64,000 nucleotides of DNA, from assembly GCA_041861885.1 (NCBI GenBank), contig JBGVUE010000001.1, positions 1,166,001 to 1,230,000 of the forward strand, written 5' to 3'. How positions within the stretch are numbered: position 1 is the stretch's first letter; every line of letters starts with the position of its first letter. Made by a program: the position numbers and the translations under genes. Positions 1 to 7,060 of this stretch are shown here, in pieces. A model generated the notes under the pieces. That model did no database searches. It saw only the letters and a list, made by a program, of their open reading frames with translations, and was not told the origin of the DNA. Source of the stretch: Haloimpatiens sp. FM7315. Lineage in GTDB: Bacteria > Bacillota > Clostridia > Clostridiales > Clostridiaceae.

Positions 1-116
1 ATGTATGGTATGTTAACCCAGGAAGCCCAAGTTTGCCAAGAGATGGTCGTAAAACTGTAGCTATTATTGAGATAAAAAACGGTATGGTACAGGTATCCAT
101 AAGAGGTATAAAATAA
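1..116 (+). CDS. YfcE/MJ0936-family phosphodiesterase, C-terminal fragment
   Basis: Only the last 37 codons are in the window, read in frame from base 3 to the TAA at 114-116. The fragment carries the NPGSPSLPRDG loop followed by a short beta segment, typical of the extreme C-terminus of YfcE-type calcineurin-like phosphodiesterases, where the conserved NPGS segment closes the metal site. The 5' part lies upstream of the window. The family assignment rests on this one motif. Confidence 0.72.
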   Translation, partial: VWYVNPGSPSLPRDGRKTVAIIEIKNGMVQVSIRGIK

Positions 117-143
117 AAAAATAAAAAAATTTTTAAAAAGGTA

Positions 144-172
144 TTGACGAAATAGAGCCTATAGTGTAGAAT
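144..172 (+). promoter_or_regulatory. Sigma-A promoter of the tRNA operon
   Basis: TTGACG at 144-149 and TAGAAT at 167-172 are separated by exactly 17 bases. Transcription would start near 179, about 60 bases before the first tRNA. No other promoter-like sequence is seen between the tRNA genes, so this probably drives the whole array. Confidence 0.7.
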
Positions 173-241
173 AATCATTGTCGTCGGGAACAAAACGAAG
201 CGATGCAAAGGCATGGCGGAGTAAGGTTTTGAAGGACAAAT

Positions 242-317
242 CGGGGTGTGGCGCAGATGGGAGCGCGCGTGGTTTGGGACCATGAGGTCGCAGGTTCAAT
301 CCCTGTCACCCCGACCA
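242..317 (+). tRNA. tRNA-Pro (TGG)
   Basis: 76 nt with encoded CCA. Acceptor CGGGGTG pairs with CACCCCG; the anticodon loop shows TGG. First gene of the array; a second copy is at 1348. Confidence 0.95.
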
Positions 318-329
318 CATATATTACAT

Positions 330-403
330 GCGGGTGTAACTCAATGGTAGAGCGCCAGCCTTCCAAGCTGGATACGAGGGTTCGATTCCCTTCACCCGCT
401 CCA
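330..403 (+). tRNA. tRNA-Gly (TCC)
   Basis: 74 nt with encoded CCA; acceptor GCGGGTG/CACCCGC; anticodon TCC. Three copies occur in the array (330, 1436, 2029). Confidence 0.95.
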
Positions 404-409
404 GGATAT

Positions 410-486
410 GCGTCTTTAGCTCAGCTGGATAGAGCAACGGCCTTCTAAGCCGTGTGCCGGGGGTTCGACTCCCTTAAGACGCACCA
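410..486 (+). tRNA. tRNA-Arg (TCT)
   Basis: 77 nt with encoded CCA; acceptor GCGTCTT/AAGACGC; anticodon TCT. Four identical copies (410, 657, 1163, 1516); the TCT isoacceptor reads the AGA/AGG codons that dominate in this AT-rich genome. Confidence 0.95.
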
Positions 487-489
487 TGT

Positions 490-565
490 GTGCCATTAGC
501 TCAGTTGGTAGAGCACCTGACTCTTAATCAGGGTGCCCAGGGTTCGAATCCCTGATGGCGCACCA
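490..565 (+). tRNA. tRNA-Lys (CTT)
   Basis: 76 nt with encoded CCA; acceptor GTGCCAT/ATGGCGC with one T-G pair; anticodon loop CTCTTAA gives CTT. Second copy at 1243. Confidence 0.95.
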
Positions 566-656
566 TTAATTTCATGATAAACATGAAATAATTATTAGGG
601 TACATAACTGTATTCTAGGTGTTGAAAATTGCTTTTCTTCACTAATTCCAAGATGT

Positions 657-733
657 GCGTCTTTAGCTCAGCTGGATAGAGCAACGGCCTTCTAAGCCGT
701 GTGCCGGGGGTTCGACTCCCTTAAGACGCACCA
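657..733 (+). tRNA. tRNA-Arg (TCT), copy 2
   Basis: Same sequence as 410-486. Opens the first copy of the Arg-His-Gln-Lys-Leu-Gly block. Confidence 0.95.
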
Positions 734-742
734 TTTTATTAT

Positions 743-819
743 GGTGGATGTAGTTCAGTTGGTAGAGCACCAGATTGTGGCTCTGGGTGTCGAGGGTTCG
801 AATCCCTTCATTCACCCCA
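743..819 (+). tRNA. tRNA-His (GTG)
   Basis: Acceptor GTGGATG/CATTCAC plus the extra 5' G (position -1, base 743) opposite C73, the hallmark of tRNA-His; anticodon GTG; encoded CCA. Copy at 1602 differs by one base in the D-loop region. Confidence 0.95.
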
Positions 820-822
820 TAT

Positions 823-897
823 TGGGATGTCGCCAAGCGGTAAGGCACTAGACTTTGACTCTAGCATTCGTAGGTTCGAATCCTGCCCTCCCAGCCA
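823..897 (+). tRNA. tRNA-Gln (TTG)
   Basis: 75 nt with encoded CCA; anticodon loop CTTTGAC gives TTG. The acceptor stem TGGGATG/CCTCCCA has a T6-C67 mismatch; the second copy at 1682 has it too. Confidence 0.93.
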
Positions 898-901
898 AAA
901 A

Positions 902-977
902 GATTCACTAGCTCAGTCGGTAGAGCACATGACTTTTAATCATGGTGTCCGGGGTTCGATTCCCCGGTGAGTCACCA
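902..977 (+). tRNA. tRNA-Lys (TTT)
   Basis: 76 nt with encoded CCA; acceptor GATTCAC/GTGAGTC; anticodon TTT. Second copy at 1762. Confidence 0.95.
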
Positions 978-991
978 AAAATACAATACAT

Positions 992-1075
992 GCAGGTGTG
1001 GCGGAATTGGCAGACGCACTAGACTTAGGATCTAGCGCCAACGGCGTGGGGGTTCGACTCCCTTCACCTGCACCA
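992..1075 (+). tRNA. tRNA-Leu (TAG)
   Basis: 84 nt class II tRNA with a long variable arm; acceptor GCAGGTG/CACCTGC; anticodon TAG; encoded CCA. Second copy at 1852. Confidence 0.95.
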
Positions 1076-1080
1076 AATAT

Positions 1081-1156
1081 GCGGAAGTGGCTCAGTTGGT
1101 AGAGCGCCACCTTGCCAAGGTGGATGTCGCGGGTTCGAGTCCCGTCTTCCGCTCCA
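1081..1156 (+). tRNA. tRNA-Gly (GCC)
   Basis: 76 nt with encoded CCA; acceptor GCGGAAG/CTTCCGC; anticodon GCC. Second copy at 1941. Confidence 0.95.
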
Positions 1157-1162
1157 GGATGT

Positions 1163-1239
1163 GCGTCTTTAGCTCAGCTGGATAGAGCAACGGCCTTCTA
1201 AGCCGTGTGCCGGGGGTTCGACTCCCTTAAGACGCACCA
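1163..1239 (+). tRNA. tRNA-Arg (TCT), copy 3
   Basis: Identical to 410-486 and again followed by tRNA-Lys(CTT), so this pair repeats the 410-565 segment. Confidence 0.95.
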
Positions 1240-1242
1240 TGT

Positions 1243-1318
1243 GTGCCATTAGCTCAGTTGGTAGAGCACCTGACTCTTAATCAGGGTGCCCAGGGTTCGA
1301 ATCCCTGATGGCGCACCA
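1243..1318 (+). tRNA. tRNA-Lys (CTT), copy 2
   Basis: Identical to 490-565, with the same 3-nt spacer after tRNA-Arg. Confidence 0.95.
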
Positions 1319-1347
1319 TATTTATCTTTTATTAGCATTACGATTTT

Positions 1348-1423
1348 CGGGGTGTGGCGCAGATGGGAGCGCGCGTGGTTTGGGACCATGAGGTCGCAGG
1401 TTCAATCCCTGTCACCCCGACCA
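1348..1423 (+). tRNA. tRNA-Pro (TGG), copy 2
   Basis: Identical to 242-317. Starts the second Pro-Gly-Arg block. Confidence 0.95.
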
Positions 1424-1435
1424 AAAACTTAATAT

Positions 1436-1509
1436 GCGGGTGTAACTCAATGGTAGAGCGCCAGCCTTCCAAGCTGGATACGAGGGTTCGATTCCCTTCA
1501 CCCGCTCCA
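1436..1509 (+). tRNA. tRNA-Gly (TCC), copy 2
   Basis: Identical to 330-403. Confidence 0.95.
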
Positions 1510-1515
1510 AAACGT

Positions 1516-1592
1516 GCGTCTTTAGCTCAGCTGGATAGAGCAACGGCCTTCTAAGCCGTGTGCCGGGGGTTCGACTCCCTTAAGACGCACCA
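1516..1592 (+). tRNA. tRNA-Arg (TCT), copy 4
   Basis: Identical to 410-486; opens the second Arg-His-Gln-Lys-Leu-Gly block. Confidence 0.95.
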
Positions 1593-1601
1593 TTTTATTG
1601 T

Positions 1602-1678
1602 GGTGGATGTAGTTCAGCTGGTAGAGCACCAGATTGTGGCTCTGGGTGTCGAGGGTTCGAATCCCTTCATTCACCCCA
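1602..1678 (+). tRNA. tRNA-His (GTG), copy 2
   Basis: As 743-819 apart from TTCAGCTGG in place of TTCAGTTGG; extra 5' G at 1602. Confidence 0.95.
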
Positions 1679-1681
1679 TAT

Positions 1682-1756
1682 TGGGATGTCGCCAAGCGGT
1701 AAGGCACTAGACTTTGACTCTAGCATTCGTAGGTTCGAATCCTGCCCTCCCAGCCA
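1682..1756 (+). tRNA. tRNA-Gln (TTG), copy 2
   Basis: Identical to 823-897, including the T6-C67 acceptor mismatch. Confidence 0.93.
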
Positions 1757-1761
1757 AAAAA

Positions 1762-1837
1762 GATTCACTAGCTCAGTCGGTAGAGCACATGACTTTTAAT
1801 CATGGTGTCCGGGGTTCGATTCCCCGGTGAGTCACCA
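1762..1837 (+). tRNA. tRNA-Lys (TTT), copy 2
   Basis: Identical to 902-977. Confidence 0.95.
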
Positions 1838-1851
1838 AAAATACAATATAT

Positions 1852-1935
1852 GCAGGTGTGGCGGAATTGGCAGACGCACTAGACTTAGGATCTAGCGCCA
1901 ACGGCGTGGGGGTTCGACTCCCTTCACCTGCACCA
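1852..1935 (+). tRNA. tRNA-Leu (TAG), copy 2
   Basis: Identical to 992-1075. Confidence 0.95.
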
Positions 1936-1940
1936 AATAT

Positions 1941-2016
1941 GCGGAAGTGGCTCAGTTGGTAGAGCGCCACCTTGCCAAGGTGGATGTCGCGGGTTCGAGT
2001 CCCGTCTTCCGCTCCA
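1941..2016 (+). tRNA. tRNA-Gly (GCC), copy 2
   Basis: Identical to 1081-1156. Confidence 0.95.
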
Positions 2017-2028
2017 AAAATTTAATAT

Positions 2029-2102
2029 GCGGGTGTAACTCAATGGTAGAGCGCCAGCCTTCCAAGCTGGATACGAGGGTTCGATTCCCTTCACCCGCTC
2101 CA
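2029..2102 (+). tRNA. tRNA-Gly (TCC), copy 3
   Basis: Third copy of the TCC glycine tRNA, directly before the internal hairpin at 2103. Confidence 0.95.
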
Positions 2103-2134
2103 AAAATACACCTTTGATTTTGAAGGTGTATTTT
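2103..2134. terminator. Hairpin inside the tRNA array
   Basis: AAAATACACCTT (2103-2114) and AAGGTGTATTTT (2123-2134) form a perfect 12-bp stem with an 8-nt loop. It lies between the last duplicated tRNA-Gly and tRNA-Arg(TCG). It may act as a partial terminator or processing signal. Confidence 0.55.
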
Positions 2135-2153
2135 AATGATAGCACATTTTATT

Positions 2154-2230
2154 GCGCTCATAGCTCAGTTGGATAGAGTTACAGACTTCGAATCTGGAGG
2201 TCGAGGGTTCGATTCCCCCTGGGCGCACCA
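2154..2230 (+). tRNA. tRNA-Arg (TCG)
   Basis: 77 nt with encoded CCA; acceptor GCGCTCA/TGGGCGC; anticodon loop CTTCGAA gives TCG. Single copy at the end of the array, separated from the rest by a hairpin. One weak pair (A-G) at the top of the anticodon stem. Confidence 0.9.
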
Positions 2231-2267
2231 TACATAACTTCAATGGCAGAAGTAGGGTACCTATATA

Positions 2268-2304
2268 AAGGTTTTAAGAATTATCAATGTTCTTAGGACC
2301 TTTT
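2268..2304 (+). terminator. Terminator of the tRNA operon
   Basis: AAGGTTTTAAGAA (2268-2280) pairs along 13 positions, with two G-T pairs, with TTCTTAGGACCTT (2290-2302), followed by a T-rich tail. Confidence 0.7.
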
Positions 2305-2330
2305 GCTTTATGAATTATTAAAATAAAATG

Positions 2331-2362
2331 AAAGATCACCTTGATAAAATCAAGATGATCTT
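2331..2362. terminator. Bidirectional terminator-like hairpin
   Basis: AAAGATCACCTTGAT and ATCAAGATGATCTTC form a near-perfect stem with loop AAA, in the space between the tRNA array and the convergent LysM-CAP gene. I see nothing else in 2305-2537. Confidence 0.55.
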
Positions 2363-2537
2363 CAATTAAACTAATATAAATTATATACAAATAACTAAAA
2401 TCACAACAGAAAGGACAATTACATAATATAATTATAAGGTTATATTATAGAAATATCAATAAGATTTGGCTTATTTTGTATTTAATTATCAAATAGTAAT
2501 AAAGCAAACTATAAGGATTTCATATAGATAATTCATA

Positions 2538-3155
2538 TTATGGTTTTATAAACATTTGAGTCCAGTAATATACACCTGAAGAATTTTTGGCAGCGCCTAC
2601 ACCGATTTCTGTGTATGCAGGGCTTAGTATATTACCTCTATGTCCTTTAGAATTCATCCAAGTATTCATGACATCTTTAGCTGTAGGCTGTCCATAGGCT
2701 ATATTTTCACCAGCTGCTGAAAATTTTAGTCCAAAGTTTTTCATCATATCAAAAGGTGTACCATAAGTTGGTGAATAGTGAGAAAAATAGTTTTTGTTTA
2801 TCATATCTTGTGATTTATATCTAGCAGTTCTAGAAAGTTCCCAGTTTGTTTTAAGAGGAAGTAATCCATTTTTTTGCCTTTCTAAATTTACTAGCCTTAT
2901 AACCTCATTCTCAAGAGATTTTATAGAATCAATATTGGGAATATTTATTTTCTGGCCAGGGTAAATTAAAGAAGGAGTTTTTATAGAAGGGTTAGCTTCT
3001 ATAATTTCACTTAAACCGATCTGATATTTAACAGCTATTTTCCACATACTGTCTCCAGATATTACAGTATAAATTTTTGGTGCTGCAAAAACTACTTTGG
3101 CTCCAGCGATACTTAAGATTGAAACTAATATAAAGGAAAATATTGATTTTTTCAT
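2538..3155 (-). CDS. Secreted LysM-CAP domain protein (SafA/YkwD-like)
   Basis: 205 aa. Residues 1-24 form a signal peptide ending VFA-AP. A LysM peptidoglycan-binding domain follows (about 28-73: YTVISGDSMWKIA ... YPGQKINIP). Residues 82-205 are a CAP/SCP domain with HYSP, ENIAYGQ and NSKGHRGNIL, the usual conserved segments of the bacterial YkwD branch. The start has a good GGAAG site 10 bases upstream. Proteins with this layout are exported and held at the cell wall or spore coat, but the activity of bacterial CAP domains is not settled. It is monocistronic, and the divergent hairpin at 3284 belongs to the next gene. Confidence 0.88.
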   Translation of the reverse strand: MKKSIFSFILVSILSIAGAKVVFAAPKIYTVISGDSMWKIAVKYQIGLSEIIEANPSIKTPSLIYPGQKINIPNIDSIKSLENEVIRLVNLERQKNGLLPLKTNWELSRTARYKSQDMINKNYFSHYSPTYGTPFDMMKNFGLKFSAAGENIAYGQPTAKDVMNTWMNSKGHRGNILSPAYTEIGVGAAKNSSGVYYWTQMFIKP

Positions 3156-3283
3156 AAGTTAGAACACTTCCTTTCAATAGAATAGAAATGATTAGTTTGA
3201 CAGTAATTGATTATTAGACTCTGTATTAGTTTTGATTATAAAAAAATTTTTATCCTATAAATAAACTTGGATATTATGAAAAA

Positions 3284-3317
3284 AATACCTGCTAATTTTT
3301 GAATTAGCAGGTATTTA
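3284..3317 (-). terminator. Rho-independent terminator of the deacetylase gene
   Basis: 15-bp perfect stem AAATACCTGCTAATT/AATTAGCAGGTATTT with a 4-nt loop. Read on the minus strand it is followed by a T run, 15 bases past the deacetylase stop. Confidence 0.85.
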
Positions 3318-3331
3318 CCTAATTTAACTAT

Positions 3332-4348
3332 TTATTGTAATGTTTTAAATACATAACCTTGAGATTTTAAATATTCAATAATAGAAGGTAATGCTTGTAC
3401 AGTGGATTTTTTAGTTGAAGCATCGTGCATTAATATTACTACGTGATCTTTTCCACTTACCGTTTCTTTTGTTCTAAAAAGTAGCTTAGAAGCTGGTATA
3501 TTATGGCCTTCAGCATCACCATTCAGTGCATTCCAATCTATATATCTATAATTTTCTTCCTTTAACTTCTCTTTAAAAGGGTTTTTGCTTTTTTCAAAGG
3601 AGCCACCAGGAAATCTAAATAATCTTAAATCATAATTTGGATTTAAAGGCTTTAGTGTAGATTTAATCAAATCCCTAGTCTTATTAAATTCATACATGAA
3701 GCAAGCCACGTCTTTGTAAACTACATTATAATTATGAGTATAAGAGTGATTTCCAATAGCATGGCCATCATTATATAAGTTCACTAATAAATCTTTATTG
3801 CTTTCTACACATTGTCCTAATACGAAAAAGGTAGCTTTTACATTGTATTTTTTTAATATATTTATAATAATAGGAGTTGTTGCTTTGCTAGGTCCATCAT
3901 CAAAGGTTAAAAATGCTACCTTTTGTCCATCTTTTTTGAAGGCTTCATCAGCATTTACACTTATAGAGGATTTGTTTACAGCATCTTTTTTAGCGGCAGT
4001 ATTTACATTTAAACTTGTTTCGCTTTTTTTATTTGACAAATCTTCTACGTTAGTGGAATTATCTTTTTTAAAAGTAGATATAGTGTTACTAGAAATAGTT
4101 TTTTTGGTAATTTTTTTATCAATTACTTTATTTTTGACAGAAAGTTTATCATCATTTGGAGAATTTACTTTATTGTCATTTAGTTTTTTCTGGACTGCTA
4201 ATTTAGTGCTTTCAGTTTTGTGAGCTAATTGAAAGCAATTAATATTATAAAAATCTAACATTTTATAAAATACTAGGAGTAATACTAAACTGATACTTAG
4301 TATTACAAATTTCTTTAAATGAGATTTCTTCCTGCGCCTTTTTTTCAT
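3332..4348 (-). CDS. Membrane-anchored polysaccharide (peptidoglycan) deacetylase
   Basis: 338 aa from the ATG at 4348, chosen because AGGAGG lies 8 bases upstream; an in-frame longer start at 4405 has no such site. A basic N-terminus and one membrane segment (about 12-29) are followed by a Lys/Ser/Thr-rich linker of roughly 110 residues and a C-terminal NodB domain. All catalytic motifs are visible: TFDDGPS (base and metal Asp), HSYTH (metal histidines), RFPGG, DWNALNGD and LMHDA. It should therefore be an active metal-dependent N-deacetylase acting outside the membrane, most likely on peptidoglycan or another N-acetylated wall glycan. The substrate is inferred. Confidence 0.9.
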   Translation of the reverse strand: MKKRRRKKSHLKKFVILSISLVLLLVFYKMLDFYNINCFQLAHKTESTKLAVQKKLNDNKVNSPNDDKLSVKNKVIDKKITKKTISSNTISTFKKDNSTNVEDLSNKKSETSLNVNTAAKKDAVNKSSISVNADEAFKKDGQKVAFLTFDDGPSKATTPIIINILKKYNVKATFFVLGQCVESNKDLLVNLYNDGHAIGNHSYTHNYNVVYKDVACFMYEFNKTRDLIKSTLKPLNPNYDLRLFRFPGGSFEKSKNPFKEKLKEENYRYIDWNALNGDAEGHNIPASKLLFRTKETVSGKDHVVILMHDASTKKSTVQALPSIIEYLKSQGYVFKTLQ

Positions 4349-4617
4349 GGCGTATTCCTCCTGTTTATATAGCTTATGATTTAATGTTATAATTTTTTTC
4401 AACACAAAGGGTTACAAAATAGCAAAAAATTTATTTATATGTTATATTTTATACATAAGGTTTAGTTGAGTAATTTATGTATTAAAGGTACAATATATAT
4501 ATAGTATTAGTATGTGGATTAATATGTTTTAATTAATATAATTACAAGAAAAATTACATTAACATATTTTGAAAAGGATTTGAGTATATAAAATGTATGG
4601 TAAGGAGTGTGTATAGA

Positions 4618-5731
4618 GTGAAAAAAATAAAAAATATATTTATAATAACGCTTATGTGCATAATGGCAGTAAGTTTAAGCTCCTGCACTTTTAAGAAAAG
4701 TAATAATTCTAAAATAGCAGAAAAAAAGTAGAAAAAAAGAAATTAAAAAATTTAGCGTAAAAGATTACTTTCCTTTTATAAGTAACTCAAACATGGTTTA
4801 TGAAGGAAAGGGAAGCGAGTATGCTAGTAAAGAGGTTTATGTTGATTATATAAATGGAAATAGAATTCAGTTAAGAGAGGAAACTAGTGGAACGGTAATA
4901 GGAAAAGTTTTAGAGGTTAAAGATGGTGAACTTAGAGTGGTTTTTACTAAGCCAGAGTTTTATTATAGAGACAATTTGATGGATGCAATTGATAGTGGAA
5001 AAATTGAGCCATCCATGTTTATGAATGATGTCATTTTAAAAGAACCAATAAAGGTAGGAAATAAGTGGAGCAATTATCAAGGTAAAACAAGAGAAATTAC
5101 GGCAATAGACAAAGAGGTCCAAATACCTATTGGCAAATACAAGGCCGTAGAAGTAACTACTTTTGATGGAGATTATAAAACTAGAGATTATTATGTAGCA
5201 GAACTTGGACATATAAAAAGTGAATATGATTCTAAGGATATGAAGGTAACTACGATTTTGTCAAAAATAATACATGATAAACCAGTGTCTCAGGATGTTA
5301 AGTTCTATTATCCAAAGTATTACGAAGAATCTAATACTGAAGGCTTGGTGTATAAGGAAGAAAAGACGGATTTTAGAACAAACATGGAGCTTAAAGATAT
5401 TTTTGAAAAAAACTTTAAAAAGAAATTTGAAGAAGACAAAAATATTATGAATGTGATGAGTGATAATACTTCAGTAAATTATATATATTTAAATGATGAA
5501 GAAAAGAAGGCTTGTATAGATTTTTCTATAGAGTTTGTTAAGGAAATGAATGCAGGTACAACAAAAGAAAGTTTAGTTTTACAAGCAGTTACTAACTCCG
5601 TAGGTAATTATTATGGTGTAAATAAAGTATATATATCAATAGATGGAAGGCCCTATGAATCTGGCCATATAATTCTGACGGAAAAAGACTATTTTCAAGT
5701 AGATTTAAAAAATTGTAAAAAATTAGAATAA
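4618..5731 (+). CDS. GerMN-domain lipoprotein, interrupted by a frameshift
   Basis: The gene starts at GTG 4618, seven bases after a GGAG-like site. The first 36 codons give a lipoprotein signal with lipobox LSSC. They end in TAG 4729 just after an A7 run (4721-4727). The downstream frame (open from 4718, then 4793-5731) carries the rest. Removing one A or adding two joins the frames. The C-terminal 100 residues look like a GerMN domain (VNYIYLNDEEKKA ... VNKVYISIDG), a fold found in germination and sporulation proteins such as GerM. The middle of the protein is unrecognised. An extracytoplasmic lipoprotein with a spore-related role is inferred. Confidence 0.65.
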
Positions 5732-5739
5732 AAAAATTA

Positions 5740-5797
5740 GGCTATCTCATTAAAATATTATTTGCTATTTTTATAATAATATTTTAATGAGATGGCC
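5740..5797. terminator. Bidirectional terminator
   Basis: A long stem, GGCTATCTCATTAAAATATT against AATATTTTAATGAGATGGCC, lies between the convergent GerMN lipoprotein and Cof-phosphatase genes. Confidence 0.8.
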
Positions 5798-5808
5798 TCT
5801 TTATATTA

Positions 5809-6630
5809 TTATTTTAAAATTTTTTCATATATTGCATAAGCTACACCGGATTCGTTATTACTTAAGGTAACAAATTTTGCTTTTTTCTTTACAGGTTCTT
5901 CTGCATTCCCAACGGCTATTGGAAATCCAACTTTTTCAAACATATTTATATCGTTATAATTATCACCGAAAGCAATGGCTTTTTTTAAATCTATATCCAT
6001 TTTTTTAGATAGAATTTCTAGAGCCTCACCTTTATTTATGTTAGAAGACATTAAATCTAATAGTCCTTTTGATGAGGATACTACTGTTAAATCTTTATTA
6101 TCCTTAAACTCTAAAAAAGCATTATTTATTATAGTAGAATCATCTGAAATCATAAGAATTTTTAGAACATCAATTTCTTCAATGTGATTGTGTATATCAT
6201 CTGAGGGCTTTAAATAAAATTCGATTTCTTTTCCAGCATCTTTTTTTAGGGAAGTTAACATATCAATACGTGGGTTGTTTTCTGAATAAAAAATGGAATT
6301 TGGAGTATACACTAAAAAGTGAATATTATTTTCCAGGCAATAATTTAATATCTTTTTTGCAATTTCAAGGTTTATATTTTTAGAATATAGTATTTTATTA
6401 GTATGCAAATTTCTAATTAAGGCACCGTTACATGAAATTACGGGCATATTTACCTTTATTTCTTTAAAATATCGTCTAACCATTAAGTCGACTCTACCTG
6501 TTGCAAAAACAACTTTAAAGTTATTTTTTATAAGAGTGGCAATTGCTTTTTTATTTTCTTCAGTAATTTCATGATCTGAATTTAAAAGAGTCCCATCTAA
6601 ATCACATACACAGTATTTATAAAGGCACAT
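5809..6630 (-). CDS. Cof-type HAD-IIB hydrolase
   Basis: 273 aa from the ATG at 6630; this start has AGGG eight bases upstream, whereas the ATG at 6636 is only two bases from it. Motif I is CDLDGTLL (nucleophile and acid Asp), motif II ATGR, and motif IV GDNYNDINMF with the AVGN segment that marks the Cof/YidA subfamily. These are cytoplasmic phosphatases of sugar phosphates, flavin or other small phosphates; the substrate cannot be read from sequence. It ends against the bidirectional terminator and is probably transcribed alone. Confidence 0.88.
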   Translation of the reverse strand: MCLYKYCVCDLDGTLLNSDHEITEENKKAIATLIKNNFKVVFATGRVDLMVRRYFKEIKVNMPVISCNGALIRNLHTNKILYSKNINLEIAKKILNYCLENNIHFLVYTPNSIFYSENNPRIDMLTSLKKDAGKEIEFYLKPSDDIHNHIEEIDVLKILMISDDSTIINNAFLEFKDNKDLTVVSSSKGLLDLMSSNINKGEALEILSKKMDIDLKKAIAFGDNYNDINMFEKVGFPIAVGNAEEPVKKKAKFVTLSNNESGVAYAIYEKILK

Positions 6631-6671
6631 AAGCATTTCCCTTTCAAGCTTGAATTAATCTAAATTTACTT

Positions 6672-6709
6672 ACAAAATTAGCTTACAGAAAACTGCAAGC
6701 TAATTTTGT
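6672..6709 (-). terminator. Terminator of the ulaC-ulaA-ulaB operon
   Basis: ACAAAATTAGCTT (6672-6684) pairs perfectly with AAGCTAATTTTGT (6697-6709), just after the ulaB stop on the minus strand. Confidence 0.78.
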
Positions 6710-6712
6710 ATA

Positions 6713-7000
6713 TTATTCTAATTCTAAGGCTTCTTTTATTTTAGATTCAATTTCTGATTCTGATAATAAATTTTTTAAACCTATAACTTTTGTTTTCTTT
6801 GCTGCATTTGCAAAGTTGGCTTTTAAAGCCTCTGATACAAAAACCATATCATAAGATGAGGCTGCAGATTTTGCTTCGCCAACACTCATGTGATGTATAT
6901 CCGCTGGTATATTAAACTTCTTAAATATTTTAGTTATTTTCATTTTGATAACTTGGCTTGATCCCATACCATTTCCACAAGCTGCTAATACTTTTAACAC
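6713..7000 (-). CDS. ulaB: PTS L-ascorbate-family EIIB component
   Basis: 95 aa from the GTG at 7000, which sits 8 bases after AGGAG; a GTG at 7009 overlaps the ribosome binding site and is unlikely. The N-terminus MLKVLAACGNGMGSS holds the P-loop Cys (residue 8) that takes phosphate from EIIA and passes it to the incoming sugar. Length and the CGNGMGSS motif fit the lactose/cellobiose-type IIB fold used by ascorbate systems. It is the last gene of the minus-strand operon after ulaA. Confidence 0.87.
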   Translation of the reverse strand: MLKVLAACGNGMGSSQVIKMKITKIFKKFNIPADIHHMSVGEAKSAASSYDMVFVSEALKANFANAAKKTKVIGLKNLLSESEIESKIKEALELE

Positions 7001-7060
7001 GATAATCACTCCTTGTTTTTATAATAGTATAATTTATATTATTGACAATTGATTTAAAAT

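Larger units (their letters stand above)
657..1156 (+). repeat. Arg-His-Gln-Lys-Leu-Gly tRNA block, copy 1
   Basis: This 500-base block repeats at 1516-2016. By eye only three substitutions and one A insertion separate the copies, and some differences fall in spacers, so spacers as well as genes were copied. Confidence 0.9.
1516..2016 (+). repeat. Arg-His-Gln-Lys-Leu-Gly tRNA block, copy 2
   Basis: Near-identical partner of 657-1156. The upstream Pro-Gly-Arg part (1348-1592) also repeats 242-486, and Arg-Lys (1163-1318) repeats 410-565. Confidence 0.9.

Noticed and set aside
175-2161. Short open frames on both strands across 175-2161
   Set aside because: They are translations through tRNA genes and repeat with the tRNA blocks; no ribosome sites.
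242-2230. tRNA array as an integration hotspot
   Set aside because: No integrase, att repeat or change in gene content next to the array.
3798-4223. 141-codon frame opposite the deacetylase gene
   Set aside because: Antisense to a strong NodB gene; its hydrophobic look is the complement of Lys-rich codons.
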